From contig NW_019091362.1 in assembly GCF_001949145.1 (NCBI RefSeq), positions 6,362,932-6,424,931 on the forward strand: a stretch of 62,000 nt of DNA, read 5' to 3'. The notes under the pieces were generated by a model. It made no database searches. It saw nothing but the letters and a program-made list of their open reading frames with translations, and was not told where the DNA came from. Both the position numbers and the translations under genes were made by a program. Within the stretch, counting starts at the first letter, position 1. Every line of letters begins with the position of its first letter. The DNA is from Acanthaster planci (Eukaryota; Echinodermata; Asteroidea; Valvatida; Acanthasteridae). Of the stretch, positions 49,001 through 59,500 are shown in pieces.

Positions 49001-51546
49001 CTCATGAGTACACAGTACCCTTAACAGTGATACTTCCTGGACAGAGCATTCCAACTGGTGCATGGAACTGCTGGCATACAATAACACACACATGGCCCTC
49101 AACACCTTCTTGTCCCTAATTAAAGGTTACGATCTATCCAAGTTGTCAGTCAAATGACAAATTGCACAGAGTGTTTGTTATGCTTGGCTCTTGGTGAAAT
49201 GCATCAGGGGTGGATGCACCAGACTAAAGAACCTAATTGCTTTATGATAATACCCTGCCTTTACATTTATCTATCTATCTCACAATTGGCTATTACATAT
49301 ACATGTAAACATGTATTAAACATTCACACATACACATGTACATGTACAGCACTACTTACAAATACCATCACCAACCCTGAATATCCCTGTTGAATTGTGT
49401 CAAAAATATAGCACTGACCAAATCACCCAAATTGTCTTTCTCATTACTGGAATCCCACTCTCTATAACTGGGAATCTGGCTTTACTGCAACACTATATTT
49501 TCATGCAGTATCTACTTAAAAAAAACTTTTCATGTAGTGGCATAACCAAATCAAGCAAAAGAGTCCAAGATTTCCTTCAGTTCCTTGATCTTCCCTCAAC
49601 CCAGAATCTCCAGGTGGATTCTGAAGGATCTGGACAGATTAGAGTTTGGAAGCAATTCACACAGAACTCAGTGCATTTGGTCAAAATGTGACTTAGGCCT
49701 ACAAACTTTTCATAATTTTACATTCATGTACACTGTACATGAGTATGTGAAAACTTTTCTACATGTACATGTGTATAATATATGTAATTACATGTACAAT
49801 ACAAATTAAACACCACCAAATGATGCCATGCAGGTCTCCACTGTGTTCCCATGCTGTCCGGGTGCTCCAAAGGGAAGTTTTCAGACAGGAAGTTCCTTTT
49901 CCTTCAGAGTATAATACATGTACCGGTACATATAGATGTGTAATACAGACCGTACAGGTGTACATATAATCATTTTGGTATGCAGGCTTTTCAAGACGTT
50001 AGAATTTAGTCACAGCAGACTTCAGACCTGTACATGTACATCCCACTTCTTGTTTTTTTTTTACATAGTAAAGAGCTAAATTTTCATTAAAGAGTACGGA
50101 CACTTGGAAACTTGATTTTCAAACCAAAGGTCTGATTACATTTTCAATCAAGAGTACAAAAGATAAAACCAAGCCAAGTACTTGTAACTCGAGCCAGTAT
50201 GAAATTACATATACTGCATGTACTGATTACACCTCAAGCAGGTGCTGATAATCTCACAATCTACAAATTTATTAGATCCCACTGGCAGCAAAAGAGGAAT
50301 GCAGATCCCTGAGATAAAGGACTTTAAATGAAGCTGATTAAAAAGGGAGCATCCTAAGGATGCAGCTGGTTTTTAAGTATCCTTGCTTTATACCCGTAGT
50401 TTGAGGAGGCACATACCGGTACACGCATAGATGTTATTATGTACCGGTACACAGGCGGTCTATATGCATATTTTCGAGACAAATGACATTTTGCAACAAC
50501 TGGATGTTGAATCCTTGGCCATAATGAATTATTTACGCAGATGCCATTCAAAAGTGATCAAAGAATGAGAGACAGCTCCAACTTGCATCAACAGCAAAAT
50601 TACTGCATCAACTCTAGTGCACTGGAGGTTTTAAGGAATGATCAGAATGAATTCAGTTATAAAAAAATGCAGTTTGCATTCAAATAACCACATATTTACA
50701 AGAAGGAATTTGTAGTACATTTACTCTCCTTTTTTGTTTCTTTAGATGAAATTTTATGAGCAACCTTCATATAAAGGTGACCTTTACGACTCACTGCGCA
50801 CTTTATTTAGTGTATTAAAAATATATTTCAAAAATTCCTATTAATTCCCAGGGAACTAAAATTTCACAAAGTGATCATCTGAGCAGATTTCCAGACTGAC
50901 ACAATTGTAACTTCTGGAACCATGACCTTAAATTTACAGAGCTTTAACATTCACAATAGCCGGTCAGTGTTGAAACCAAGAATTTTGACAAGTACGGTAA
51001 TTTTCTTTGAGAAAACTTAACTATTTAGGGGGCTGTTCAGCAGCTGGAAAACATTCGCCTGCTTCTCAAAAGCCAACTACCAATAAAAGCCTGTCACAAG
51101 CAAACCGAATCATGTGACACTGTGGCTTGTAAGTTTGCTTGGCTGTTTTTGGTTTAAGTGAAAACCTTCCGAAGCCCAGCAAATTTTACAACTATGTGAA
51201 ACTGAGACCCAGCAAGTAGATAAAGAGCAAAGATTCATTCTTACTTTACATCTTTACTTAACCGTCTCCTGGCGACGGACAGAGCATACTGTCCGAAATA
51301 TTGAGTACCACCAGTTCTTTTCAGGAATCCACAAACTCAAAAAGAGATACATCCATGGTGCGACCGCAAACCTGTCTACATGAAGTTTACTCATCTTTAC
51401 TACATGTAGCTGTCAGTTTATTGCGACATGTCAACGTTTGCCTAAGCTTACCTCAAAACGTCCAGAGGGCGTGATGTCGTCGGAAACCAGCAAGCACGCA
51501 AAGGTGAACTCACGGAAGGACACAGGCGGGGTGCTACTCAGTGTCA
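30857..51546 (-). CDS. SPON1: F-spondin (spondin-1 type), 3' eleven exons; 5' end not found
   Basis: Secreted extracellular-matrix protein of the F-spondin family, with roles in axon guidance and cell adhesion in animals. Exons in transcription order: 51546-51452, 42655-42513, 41532-41459, 40481-40338, 39843-39695, 39250-39002, 38020-37807, 35074-34847, 33966-33916, 33045-32872, 31029-30857. Phases are continuous and give 564 residues plus a TAA stop. Order of domains: Reeler (partial), Spondin_N, Met/Pro/Lys-rich linker, two TSP1 repeats. Human F-spondin has six TSP1 repeats and no such linker. The first exons (signal peptide, start of Reeler) are missing and probably lie beyond 62,000; the intron after the first found exon is 8.8 kb. 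Mindin is excluded because it lacks a Reeler domain. Confidence 0.93.
32872..33045 (-). CDS. SPON1: F-spondin TSP1 repeat 1
   Basis: It encodes RQPIDCMMSSWSEWTECSRS followed by CGKGTMKRQRM and ends NCNAGPC. All six cysteines of a thrombospondin type 1 repeat are present, as are the WSEWTEC C-mannosylation pattern and the CSRSCG O-fucosylation pattern. Phase 1-1, typical for TSP1 exons. A second possible acceptor lies 8 bases downstream (exon start 33037); phase with the mini-exon favours 33045. Confidence 0.95.
33916..33966 (-). CDS. SPON1: F-spondin 51-nt mini-exon with MPPK motif
   Basis: A 17-codon phase 1-1 exon encoding (M)PNPGNEDPVTMPPKGR. It is recognised because TMPPK repeats the motif found in the preceding linker exon, the borders are good (GTCTGCAG acceptor, GTAAGC donor), and the phase fits both neighbours. 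Its length is a multiple of three, so skipping it would keep the frame. Confidence 0.7.
34847..35074 (-). CDS. SPON1: F-spondin exon encoding MPPKEGM heptad linker
   Basis: A symmetric phase 1-1 exon (228 nt) that joins in frame between the Spondin_N part and the TSP1 exons. After GGLG it encodes four tandem perfect MPPKEGM heptads, then SSPNGGTMPPKSGMMNKG, a Gly/Asn stretch, and PAPEEIATMPPK. The acceptor TTTCTTGCAG is strong. Two donors overlap: GTGAGT at 34846 (used here, phase 1) and GTCAGT at 34850. Nothing like this linker is known to me in vertebrate F-spondin; it looks like flexible, proline-rich spacer. Confidence 0.82.
34953..35068. repeat. 21-bp in-frame tandem repeat inside F-spondin exon
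   Basis: On the plus strand the unit reads about TTTGGGGGCATCATNCCCTC, repeated four times with silent variation and followed by looser copies. It encodes the MPPKEGM heptads on the minus strand. Most differences between units fall on third codon positions, so the peptide is better conserved than the DNA. Confidence 0.85.
35665..36086. repeat. Tandem repeat, about 115-bp unit, 3+ copies
   Basis: Successive units contain CCCCACCGCGTACTG..TTATTTTTATT, TCAATCTGCCAAAAATAATC, CTCCCGATCTCA and ATCCAAACCTGGATCAC. Two copies are nearly complete, starting about 35784 and 35901. A third, at 36016, is truncated and a degenerate one lies at 35665. It sits in an F-spondin intron. Confidence 0.7.
36088..36430. 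repeat. Degenerate short tandem repeat, AAAATATTCTGAGTC type
   Basis: About ten loose copies of a 25-35 base unit with the core AAATATTCNGAG, separated by GGGA/TTGGGAA spacers. It directly follows the 115-bp tandem array, making an 800-bp satellite-like block. No coding content. Confidence 0.6.
37807..38020 (-). CDS. SPON1: F-spondin exon after Spondin_N
   Basis: It encodes SDNAPTIPTEPIHPITSSYP, then NPLGAFYDPSG, then PIPPLAKMVFERTD and an acidic stretch ending ASPDTTHQ. It matches the vertebrate block KPTIPQEKI...SPFYDPEGG...ARVVIER. Phase 0 in, 1 out. In vertebrates the first TSP1 repeat follows this block; here a repeat linker follows. Confidence 0.92.
38388..38535. repeat. Foldback repeat built on CCTCAATCCTCC
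   Basis: CCTAACCCTCCTCAATCCTCC at the left is answered by GGAGGATTGAGG twice on the right (near 38435 and 38490), and the stretch ends in CTAAGGGTTAG. It lies in an F-spondin intron and is probably a small transposon relic. Confidence 0.5.
39002..40481 (-). CDS. SPON1: F-spondin exons encoding the Spondin_N domain (three exons)
   Basis: Exons 40481-40338, 39843-39695 and 39250-39002. They encode ECCACHTAKYTVTMRGLWS with ETHPKDFPG, then HGDHWSDLIGASHTKDYTIW with QGGYASLGVQRVAEWGS, then NMSAVFSVNRTHNLVSALSM with GPSPDWFVGVSWVNLC and LLPWDAGTDSG. The acidic WDAGTDSG segment and the GPSPDW motif are characteristic of the domain, which in mindin contributes a metal site and integrin contact. The 5' border of the first exon is the least sure. 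I use the strong pyrimidine tract ending at 40482, which yields LCEED|IGAS in frame. Confidence 0.92.
41459..41532 (-). CDS. SPON1: F-spondin exon, Reeler to Spondin_N junction
   Basis: A short exon encoding AAAVQKKQIWYKDEQGLTLW and then LCEE. It corresponds to the ASIVQKRIIYFQDEG...LCEQD segment of vertebrate F-spondin. The acceptor has a strong pyrimidine tract (TTTTTTTTCCCCGTTAG); the donor is GTATGG. Phase 2 in, 1 out. Confidence 0.9.
42513..42655 (-). CDS. SPON1: F-spondin exon, second half of Reeler domain
   Basis: It encodes IIDGRLSQFSP followed by NCPQLLVHTSKASKTTVTF and then RWIAPPAGTGCVAFK. The WIAPPAGTGCV block is a hallmark of F-spondin Reeler domains. Acceptor TTTTTCAG, donor GTAAGT, phase 0 in and 2 out. 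Confidence 0.93.
44903..45450. other. Assembly gap, 548 N
   Basis: A run of N within the 8.8-kb F-spondin intron between the exons at 42513-42655 and 51452-51546. Exons could in principle hide here, but phase and family alignment join the flanking exons without a missing piece. A further single N is at 52990. Confidence 0.99.
46330..46436. repeat. TACATGTA / ACCGGT / TGTGCACA palindrome cluster
   Basis: This stretch is made almost entirely of short self-complementary words: TACATGTA, TGTGCACA, CCGGTACATG and TACGTACGCGTA. It lies in the long F-spondin intron. Confidence 0.75.
48236..48530. repeat. GATTTAAATC palindromic repeat element
   Basis: It opens with closely spaced palindromes TTGATTTAAATCAA and GATTTAAATCA around a TGATTTTTTTAAATCA core (48249-48293). 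It closes with TTTTGATTTAAATCAGC near 48510. It resembles a small foldback transposon; exact ends are unclear. It lies in the long F-spondin intron. Confidence 0.5.
51452..51546 (-). CDS. SPON1: F-spondin exon encoding Reeler-domain core
   Basis: Read on the minus strand, the exon encodes (V)TLSSTPPVSFREFTFACLL followed by VSDDITPSGRFE. This matches the family pattern VTLSAAPPSYFRGFTLIAL. It has a TTTCAG acceptor, a GTAAGC donor, phase 1 in and phase 0 out. The preceding exon must end in one base (G) of the Val codon. Confidence 0.9.
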
Positions 51547-53078
51547 CTGAAATGCAACAATCCAACAAGACAAGATTAATGACCCATCAATAACATACGT
51601 GTACCAACTGATCAAACTATCAAACACTGACATTGATCAACCTGATAATTATCCAAACATAAGGCAGACAACACTTGCCTTTTACAGGAATGCCTGTACA
51701 GGATACTGAATTTTTTTCCAAAAACAAAAAGGAAGTACTGGCAACTTTTCTGCCTTTGTGTAGGTGTGCATGTATGTTTCCAATAAAACTAGAAAGTGGT
51801 AAAAACAATGTTAGCTTGGGCAAACAAATCAACGTCTCTGCAGTTCTAAGCCGATTACTCAGATATCACCAAGCACTACATGTAACATGTTTTGGTTTTA
51901 AAGCCCCATGCACCATGGATCATAGACTATACAAAGCCTACAGTTTCTGCCGATAATACAGGCTGAAGTAGGTGAATTTTACCTATTTTGCTTGCCTAAT
52001 GATTCACCAAAGTAAGCATGTTTGTCACTCCATCCCGAGGAGTGTAATACTAAACCCCTGTGGAAATCAAAAATACGGTACGTGGGATGAATGCATTATT
52101 GCACTTGTCTCAGAAAGTTCCAGGATCTCCTCCTGCCGGCATCGCAGCACTTAAAACTCAATAACTGCTATAGTTGCAAGTGTCTTGGGAGCTTATGTAT
52201 TGTGATCCTGAATAGGCCGTCGTCAACACATTGGAGTCTCTGGTGGATTTGGACTGTGAATCTACCCAGCAGCAAGCCTGCGATATCAGTGAAAGTGCAC
52301 TGCACAAGTGGGAGATGGTTAAACTCTGATGGTCAAAATATTCACACTGTAATTATACTGCCCTTCCAAGTCATGAATCACCAAAGATATCGGCATTCAT
52401 GCAGTATAAGCATGTATTGCAGGATTTAGGCTGCTGTCTCACATGCATGTCTGTCATTTCTTCTAGGAAATTTTGTTTGCCCCTAAGTTCTTAGGAAAGG
52501 CTCATTTTGATTTCTACAAATGTCCAATTGCAAGTAAAATTCAATCTTGTACATGTACACTTACACTATGCACAAACACGTACTTTTGCTTCAGAATTTA
52601 TTTAGAAATGCATACAGGACGCGATCTCTTTTCCAAATAAAGGAGGGCATACAGTGTCCTTCTATTAAAAACCAATATGCCAAACAGAATCCGCTGTTAA
52701 TGTCTACAAGACACAGTTTGTGTCGTGTGTATGTACAAGAACTCAAGTGTTTCTTTTTAACTAACAAACTTATGTTTCTTCACCTACAGTGTACATGTAC
52801 AGTGTTCACTCGTACAATGTACACAGTACATGCTGTAGGTATCCGGTACCAGTTTGCCAAGTGCTTTCTGTGTGGCGATAAGGGGGATTTAAATGCCAAT
52901 GAAAAGTGTGATGGTTTAGCTGACTGTTTCAGGTTCTCTCCTTCCCAGCAAGAAAAGAGACCGAGGGGTACCCCCCAACATGTCCAATCNTATCCCCCCA
53001 AGATGTCTGAGAGGAATTCCCCAAATCCTGTGAGACAATGACCAAAACAAAGCAGGGGGGGTTCTCTCCGTCCCATAC

Positions 53079-53167
53079 CTTGCTGCATATGCTTCAGACT
53101 TTGCACATCCATCTCGAGGCCTGCCCCTGCCTTTAGGATCAATTCAGAACATTTTTCCACATCTTCC
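53079..53167 (-). CDS. Possible orphan exon, unidentified
   Basis: It encodes EDVEKCSELILKAGAGLEMD followed by VQSLKHMQQ, bordered by an AG acceptor behind a modest pyrimidine tract and a GTATGG donor. The composition looks amphipathic-helical. It does not resemble any part of F-spondin, within whose upstream region it lies, and no partner exon was found nearby. Confidence 0.25.
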
Positions 53168-54531
53168 CTCTGACTTGGAGGTTACAGAGTTAAAGCCACA
53201 GGCACTATTAAAAATCCTTTGTTTCCTTTAACCATGTACCACATTCAAAATCGAAAAATAACCTGAAGAACAGGAAAACCAAGGAGAGTAAAATTCTTGC
53301 AAAAAAACTTGAATCAAAACTCTGTCTGAGAACACAACCTGTCATCCATCTTTGAAATGGATTTCCAAATGTAGAGATCTCTCTGTACTCTATGGTGTAC
53401 TGTTCAGCCTCCTGACGAGTACACTACTACATGTATGTGTGACGTGATCTGGGTAAACCTTTATTTGTCACTTTTGAGTAATCAAATTAATGAGGAATCT
53501 ATTTTCTTTTCAAAACTGTTTGATTCATGATTCTACGAGTAGGTTTTCTACAACTTGAGTAAATTCTGTTCGGAAGACATAAAACCAGATGACCCCTTTT
53601 TGAGATATCAAACTTTGAACTATGTCTACTAATACCCCCGCTTTGAAGTTTTGAGCAAAAATTTCACCGAGATTATACAAAATTGACTAACTGAGAGACT
53701 GCAAACTGAAGTTGTAATTGGCCCTATTTGTTAAAGCAATGATGATTTCTGATCATTGTTCTACCCAGCTGCTGCTGCCCTTAAAATAACAATGACTGAA
53801 AAGTTTGATAGTTTATGATTTTCTGTCATTCGTAAAATTATGTTTTACACATCTCTGTACATATATAAAAATGGAAGCTTTACTTCAATTTTTCAAAAGT
53901 AATTACTTGGCTATTAATTCACAATTGCCCAAAATATTGGGGGACTTTGCCTTTCACACCAAAACAAGCTGAGTGACCTCCAGTGGTTTTTCCCAGATGG
54001 TATCAAAAGTACACAATACAGCTCATGAAGTCCACATCACTCAGTATCCCTACTAGGTGCTCTGACAACTTGTTTGGGATAACACTGATGTTATTACAGC
54101 TGCAGGCTGGAAGCTTTAAGGGCAACTAAAAACCTTCCTACACAGCATGTACATGTACTGGGCCATCATTTGAACACTCCAGAACACATGACATGTCAAT
54201 TTATAGACAGCGGAGGTTTATGCATGTTTCCTTCCAATAGCAGGCAGGGCAATCAATACAATCTTGCCAACGAAGCATACCTACTAGTATGGTTGAAGGA
54301 AACATTTCTGCCTACTCATATTCTGCTTTTTTTTGGGGGGGGTAGATTTGGACAGGTACAGTGTGCATATGCCATGGTTTGTGAAGATGTTCCAGACTGA
54401 AGTCCTGAAAGTCACTCAGAGACAGTAATTATCTGGGTTTGTGATTCTTTCTGTGCTTTAATATAAATATTTGAGTCTGTAAGAGTAAGAGCCACTTGCA
54501 CAGAAGTGACTTGTGAATAACAACTATTTGT

Positions 54532-54776
54532 GGCCGTTTTCCAATACTCAACTTCTGCTCCGTCTCAGGCTTCAACATTACTACATGTACCTGACTTTGA
54601 AGCTGTAAGCGCACTACTTACCAGTAGTCTAATAGTGCCACAAAACATCAAATAAGATGCAAGAAAGCAAACACACAGTAATCCAATTCGATTTAAACGC
54701 TTCAGGTCCACAATCAGGGATTGGTTTCGGGGACGAAGCCTGAGACGGAGACGAAGTTGAGTATTGGAAAACGGCC
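54532..54776. mobile_element. MITE with 45-bp inverted termini
   Basis: The left end starts GGCCGTTTTCCAATACTCAA. The right end is its near-perfect inverse, ending TTGGAAAACGGCC. The arms match over about 45 bases (54532-54576 and 54732-54776). The interior holds no gene. Confidence 0.75.
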
Positions 54777-54915
54777 CCGTGTCTTCAGTGATGAATTTCA
54801 TCAGTCAACCAAAAAGGTTAATATCACGCCTTGGCAACAACTAGGCCCATGGTCCATTACCGAGTCAAATGTGACATCAACCAGATCTGCATGTATGCTG
54901 CTTCACAGAGAAGCC

Positions 54916-55047
54916 ACATGTACATGTAGCTACGAGAACATGTACTGTACATGTACTCATACATGTATACATGTATGGTGCTGCCTATGCCGTCGAAGGA
55001 GATGCATATTACGCAGAAGAGGAACATACAGGTACATGTACATGTAT
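54916..55047. repeat. TACATGTA cluster
   Basis: Dense TACATGTA and ATACATGTAT words spread over 130 bases upstream of the known F-spondin exons. Confidence 0.7.
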
Positions 55048-55662
55048 GTAAAAGTATGTAAAACACTGAAAACAGAAATCGAAAACTGCATCACTCAGAC
55101 ATGGCTTTTAAGCCACACCTGCCCAAGAAAACCATTTTATTTTATCTTAATTTTTTGGTCACAAAATCCTTTAGCAAAAAAGGAGAAATGTATGTACATG
55201 TACACGTATATAAACAAAAGAACATGCTGAATGCCCTCATGTACATGAACAGGAATTGAATTTGTGTTATCACGCAAAAAAAATACAAAGAGAAAATATT
55301 AATGTACATGTACATGTAGGTAGGATTTGGGGATTTACATTTTTGTACTGCCAAAACTGCGTACCCTGTGCATGATATGCACATGTGGATATCACCACTG
55401 ACAAAGAAACATCCTACAGAGAGCAATAATTGCATTGGAGTAATCCACAAAGTAAACAGGGTTATCTCTTCCATTCATACCATTATCTTGCCTTGGAGAG
55501 GCCCCTCTCCCATTCAACCATTTCATGGATGAGTGGGTCTAAGATTCATGCAATTTATCATTAAGGGAATTCAGTTTCACAACGGGAGGCAAATCTGGAC
55601 GTGAAGTTCTGCCTGCTACCAGTACACACTGATTCACTGTCTTGTATTTTTTAATCTGGGTA

Positions 55663-55755
55663 AAGAGGTTGGGGAGGGCTACATGTCACTGGTAGGGTGG
55701 GTGGAGATGGGTGGGGTTTGGGGTGGGTAGGATAGGGGTAGGGCAGGGTGTGGTG
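55663..55755 (+). repeat. G-rich tract with many GGG/GGGG runs
   Basis: At least ten runs of three or more G within 95 bases (GGTTGGGGAGGG ... GGGTGGGTGGAGATGGG ... GGGGTAGGG). The spacing allows G-quadruplex folding of the plus strand, which would be the template strand if the F-spondin transcript extends this far. Confidence 0.7.
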
Positions 55756-56534
55756 ACAGGATCAGAAGAGGGATGGACAATTCTACTCTTAGATCAAGCA
55801 AACATGAGCTGAGACACAGATTCAGAACACACAAGCAACACCTCTGCTACCACATCGTACCAAAACCTCAAAACTGAAGTACAGCTGTGTGGTGCTCAAA
55901 ACCTATTTTTTGGCCAGCTTTCAGAGCTACATGAGTTCATGTACAAACTCACTCCTAGGAGGAGAGGTTCACTGATCAATACTCACTATGGGTGCTAATC
56001 AAAAATCAAGAAAACAATTGAGCACCGCCAAGTGCAGAGCTTACTTTCTGATAACTTGTACAAAGCATTTACCACACATTTATGAACTTCATTTCTGCTT
56101 ATGTGACAGGATGACTGATAATGAAGAAGGTAATGAAGAAATGTTCAGTTTCACAGGTGGGAGGAAAACCCTAGATTTCTTTCAGGGAAAACCCACAAAT
56201 CTGAAGTAGAGACCAAAAATCCTATCAACATGTCAGCCTACATGTATGTACATATGTAGGTGGGTTTCAAACCAGGGTCGCAGAGCTGAATAGCCAGGAA
56301 ACAGCCACTAGCTGCATGTACAGTGTACACTATAAACGAACCTCAGTCCCAAAGGTACCGGTAGACTTCTAGGGAAACAATTGTACCACTTTTGTTAAAT
56401 GTTAACCAATGATTTCATTTCCATGTTGCAGACCGATTTCTGATTTTACCAGGGACGGCAAAAAATTCTCCCTTTCAACCTGCATAATATACACTGTACT
56501 TCGGTACATGGATATCATTCCCCTACAAGTACCG

Positions 56535-56575
56535 GTATACTGTCTACATACATGTATGTACATGTACATGTACAT
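56535..56575. repeat. TACATGTA run
   Basis: ACCGGTATAC followed by a nearly pure run of overlapping TACATGTA units. Confidence 0.75.
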
Positions 56576-59500
56576 TAGCTGGTTGCCACACCTCCTATTA
56601 CATGTCCACATTTATTTTTGTGCCTGCCCTTCATTTGCTCAACCTACATGTACATGAACATACCTGAAAAGAATGGCTTGGTTTGTTCTATGGTTTGTTC
56701 TATGGTTTGTCCTCCCGGGTTTAATTCCAAATTGTGAACTGTCAAATCAACTATTCTGTTCTCACGCTCTGGGTTTAGACAGCAGAACTAATGGTGGTTT
56801 GGACTGACAAACAAGTTTGCCTGCATACAGTGTTCGACTGTGGCTGCAGAGCGTGGTAAATGTCAAATCAAAAGCGACAGCCACACAGCTCAATAGGACA
56901 TCGAGCCATCCACCCTAACCCCCCACAGTGTATGTAAAAACATCAAATTGGAGGATTTGGGAATGTTAGGGTTTTTAACGATTAACTCAGCTTTGATTTA
57001 TGTACAGTAACATGTTACCAGTACAAGGGCTGAAGACACGCGGAAATAATGATGTCTACCACAAGCAAAACATTTAAGATACAAGTAAATGCACAGGTAC
57101 GCTAGAAATGCACACTATGTACATGTACAGTGCTGAACTGGGATGTTTGAAATACATGTACACATGTACTACTACTGTACTGTGTTACCCAACCTAACAA
57201 AGCGAGTCACAAGTCACTCTCTTGAGCCAGTTTTCAGCAAAAAAAAAGGCCCTTTAACACTGTTGAAATAATCTTGCACCAAGATCTAAACTCCTTTTTT
57301 TCATTAGGATGTCAAACTGAGTGGTACGTTGTCAAAATAAAGAGTTCTGTTTGCGCTTTCTAATGCAAACTGAAACCAAATTACTGTGTGCGCATAAAAA
57401 ACAAACTGGCCATGAGACTCACTTTGTGGGACCCAGGCAAAATTTCAAGATGATTTACTGTACAACCACCTTTCTCCCACAGCCCTAATTTCAAACTGAA
57501 AATACAGTGTTGTATTTCCCCTGAAGCATACACATATGCCACTGTTTTTTTCAAATTACTAATAATATCAATGTTACCAAGCTTATTATTAAAAGACTGA
57601 GACACCTCCGGCGTAACCCTCTGTTTTCAAGTGTGCACAGAATCTCAGGCAGTGCCAAACTCTGGAAAATTCTGAAAAGGAGAATGTGTACACGTGTGTA
57701 CTGAGGCGCAAATTCATATATGCACACAGGAAATTGGTGTTATCGCAGAGCCAGGAACACCAGGCACCAACAGGAAATTACCACACAATGGGGGGAGCCC
57801 TATGAAAACCACTCAGGCTTCCCTGTCAAATATTCCTGATGAATGGGGGGCGGGAGGAGGAGACATCACATATCGCGTTGCTCATGACTTAATCATTTGG
57901 TGTATAATGTAAGATCTCACTGATGTTATTCACAGAATCTACACTTTATGTAAACTCCTTTTCATGTTGCACATGCATGAATGCAAAGCAGGTTTGCTGG
58001 AAAGACGGCAAGTGACACAATTAAACTAAATTTGTTACTGATGAGTTATCACCTAGTATCGGCACATGTATGCCTCTAGAGGAATCTGCTTGGATTGGGC
58101 CCTCTAGAGGTTTCTTGTGAGGCTTCTTAGGCATGATTGAACATACTGTATGTACACATACTTACTGTACACCACGTTTGTGTGTAAGAGCTATGTAACA
58201 GAATATCAAAACCAGTTCATCTCACAAGTGTTCACTTGAAATTTGACGTGGTTCTTTTTTTTTTCAAAAGCCCATATACCGGTACCTGTCCGTACCGGTA
58301 TGTGTACTAGTACAGGAAATGATGTGTGGTAAGCCGTGGATGGGTAAGCCTACACCGTTACTGGTAGTACCATACACGTATATTGGAAGCTAAAAGTATT
58401 CCCCTTACAAGTACACATGATAGTACTTAATTCTCAAATTTCATGAGGGGCATATTTCACATTTCTCAGAAGTTTTGATTTCAATGTGTTGGCATTTGTA
58501 CCAGTAGCGAGTATACATTAGGTGTGTATGTACATCCAATTAGCAACAATTACATGTATCGGTACAGTAATTCCTGTACATGTACAGATAGGAAACAAAG
58601 ATTGACTTCACAGGTGTCTGTATCAAATAAACGTGCATTTACTCAAGCTACAACTTGCGCTTAGCCCTATTTGTACCCTTACCTACCGGTAGAGTTTCTG
58701 TTTGATAATAAAGCTCCTACATGAACATGTAGATCATTCTAACTTCACCAGGAAGTTTTAAGGATTCTGCATAGTTGAAAAAAAGCAGAGCCAGCAAAAC
58801 TGTGCTTATACCAGCATGTGGGACTTGATGCCCCTTGAATTTAAAGTTATTGTATATTGTACGCAGGATTTGCTTAAAAACTCTTGGGGAGGGATATTAA
58901 TCTACACAGAGGAATCTAAACGGGCAAAGGGGCTCATATCCACTTCTCAGCTCTAGTCAAATGTGGTGCTGCAGTAATCCTCACTGTGCCCTTTAACAGC
59001 TCTCTCATCCGTGTTAATAAGAGCAAGGACTCTAGAGGGAAACAGAAAACCACTGGCCTAGAATTGGAAACTGAGGCCAGAATGGAAGCAGTTGACTGGA
59101 ATGCATTCAGAAGGGAATTTACTATTAATGTAATCCCTCTCTGATGATTAGAATGAAATCTAATCAACACCCGCTCTTCATCTGAATCATTCTCTGGCGG
59201 CATGTGGCCTTCTGGCTTATATTTGCCACACTGTGCTATGTCACCTACATGTAGTCCAAGAGAGATACATGTATACATATTCAGTTTAAAATGTTCATTC
59301 ACAAGTACCAGTACACCGTACTTCTCTAACTTGGTTGGTAGATATGAAGATGTAAGCAAAATGTGACAGAAAGATGACTTTTAAGGATGCTTTCATATAA
59401 ATTCCACTTCATTCCCCAAGCATGCGAAAAATACACATGTACACCATGTAGCTAGACCCCATAGAGGGGCCCAGAAAGGTTCCACACATGTACCATAGAG

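Larger units (their letters stand above)
42656..51451 (-). other. F-spondin long intron
   Basis: An 8.8-kb intron between the two Reeler exons. It contains the assembly gap, several TACATGTA/ACCGGT clusters and the GATTTAAATC element. Scanning both strands I saw no further exon with family resemblance. Confidence 0.8.

Noticed and set aside
57381-57605. Minus-strand frame with LEILPGSHKVSL, reminiscent of the YxPGxxYxVTL motif before the first found F-spondin exon
   Set aside because: The needed splice phase (one base before TG) does not match any GT donor here, and the rest lacks Reeler resemblance.
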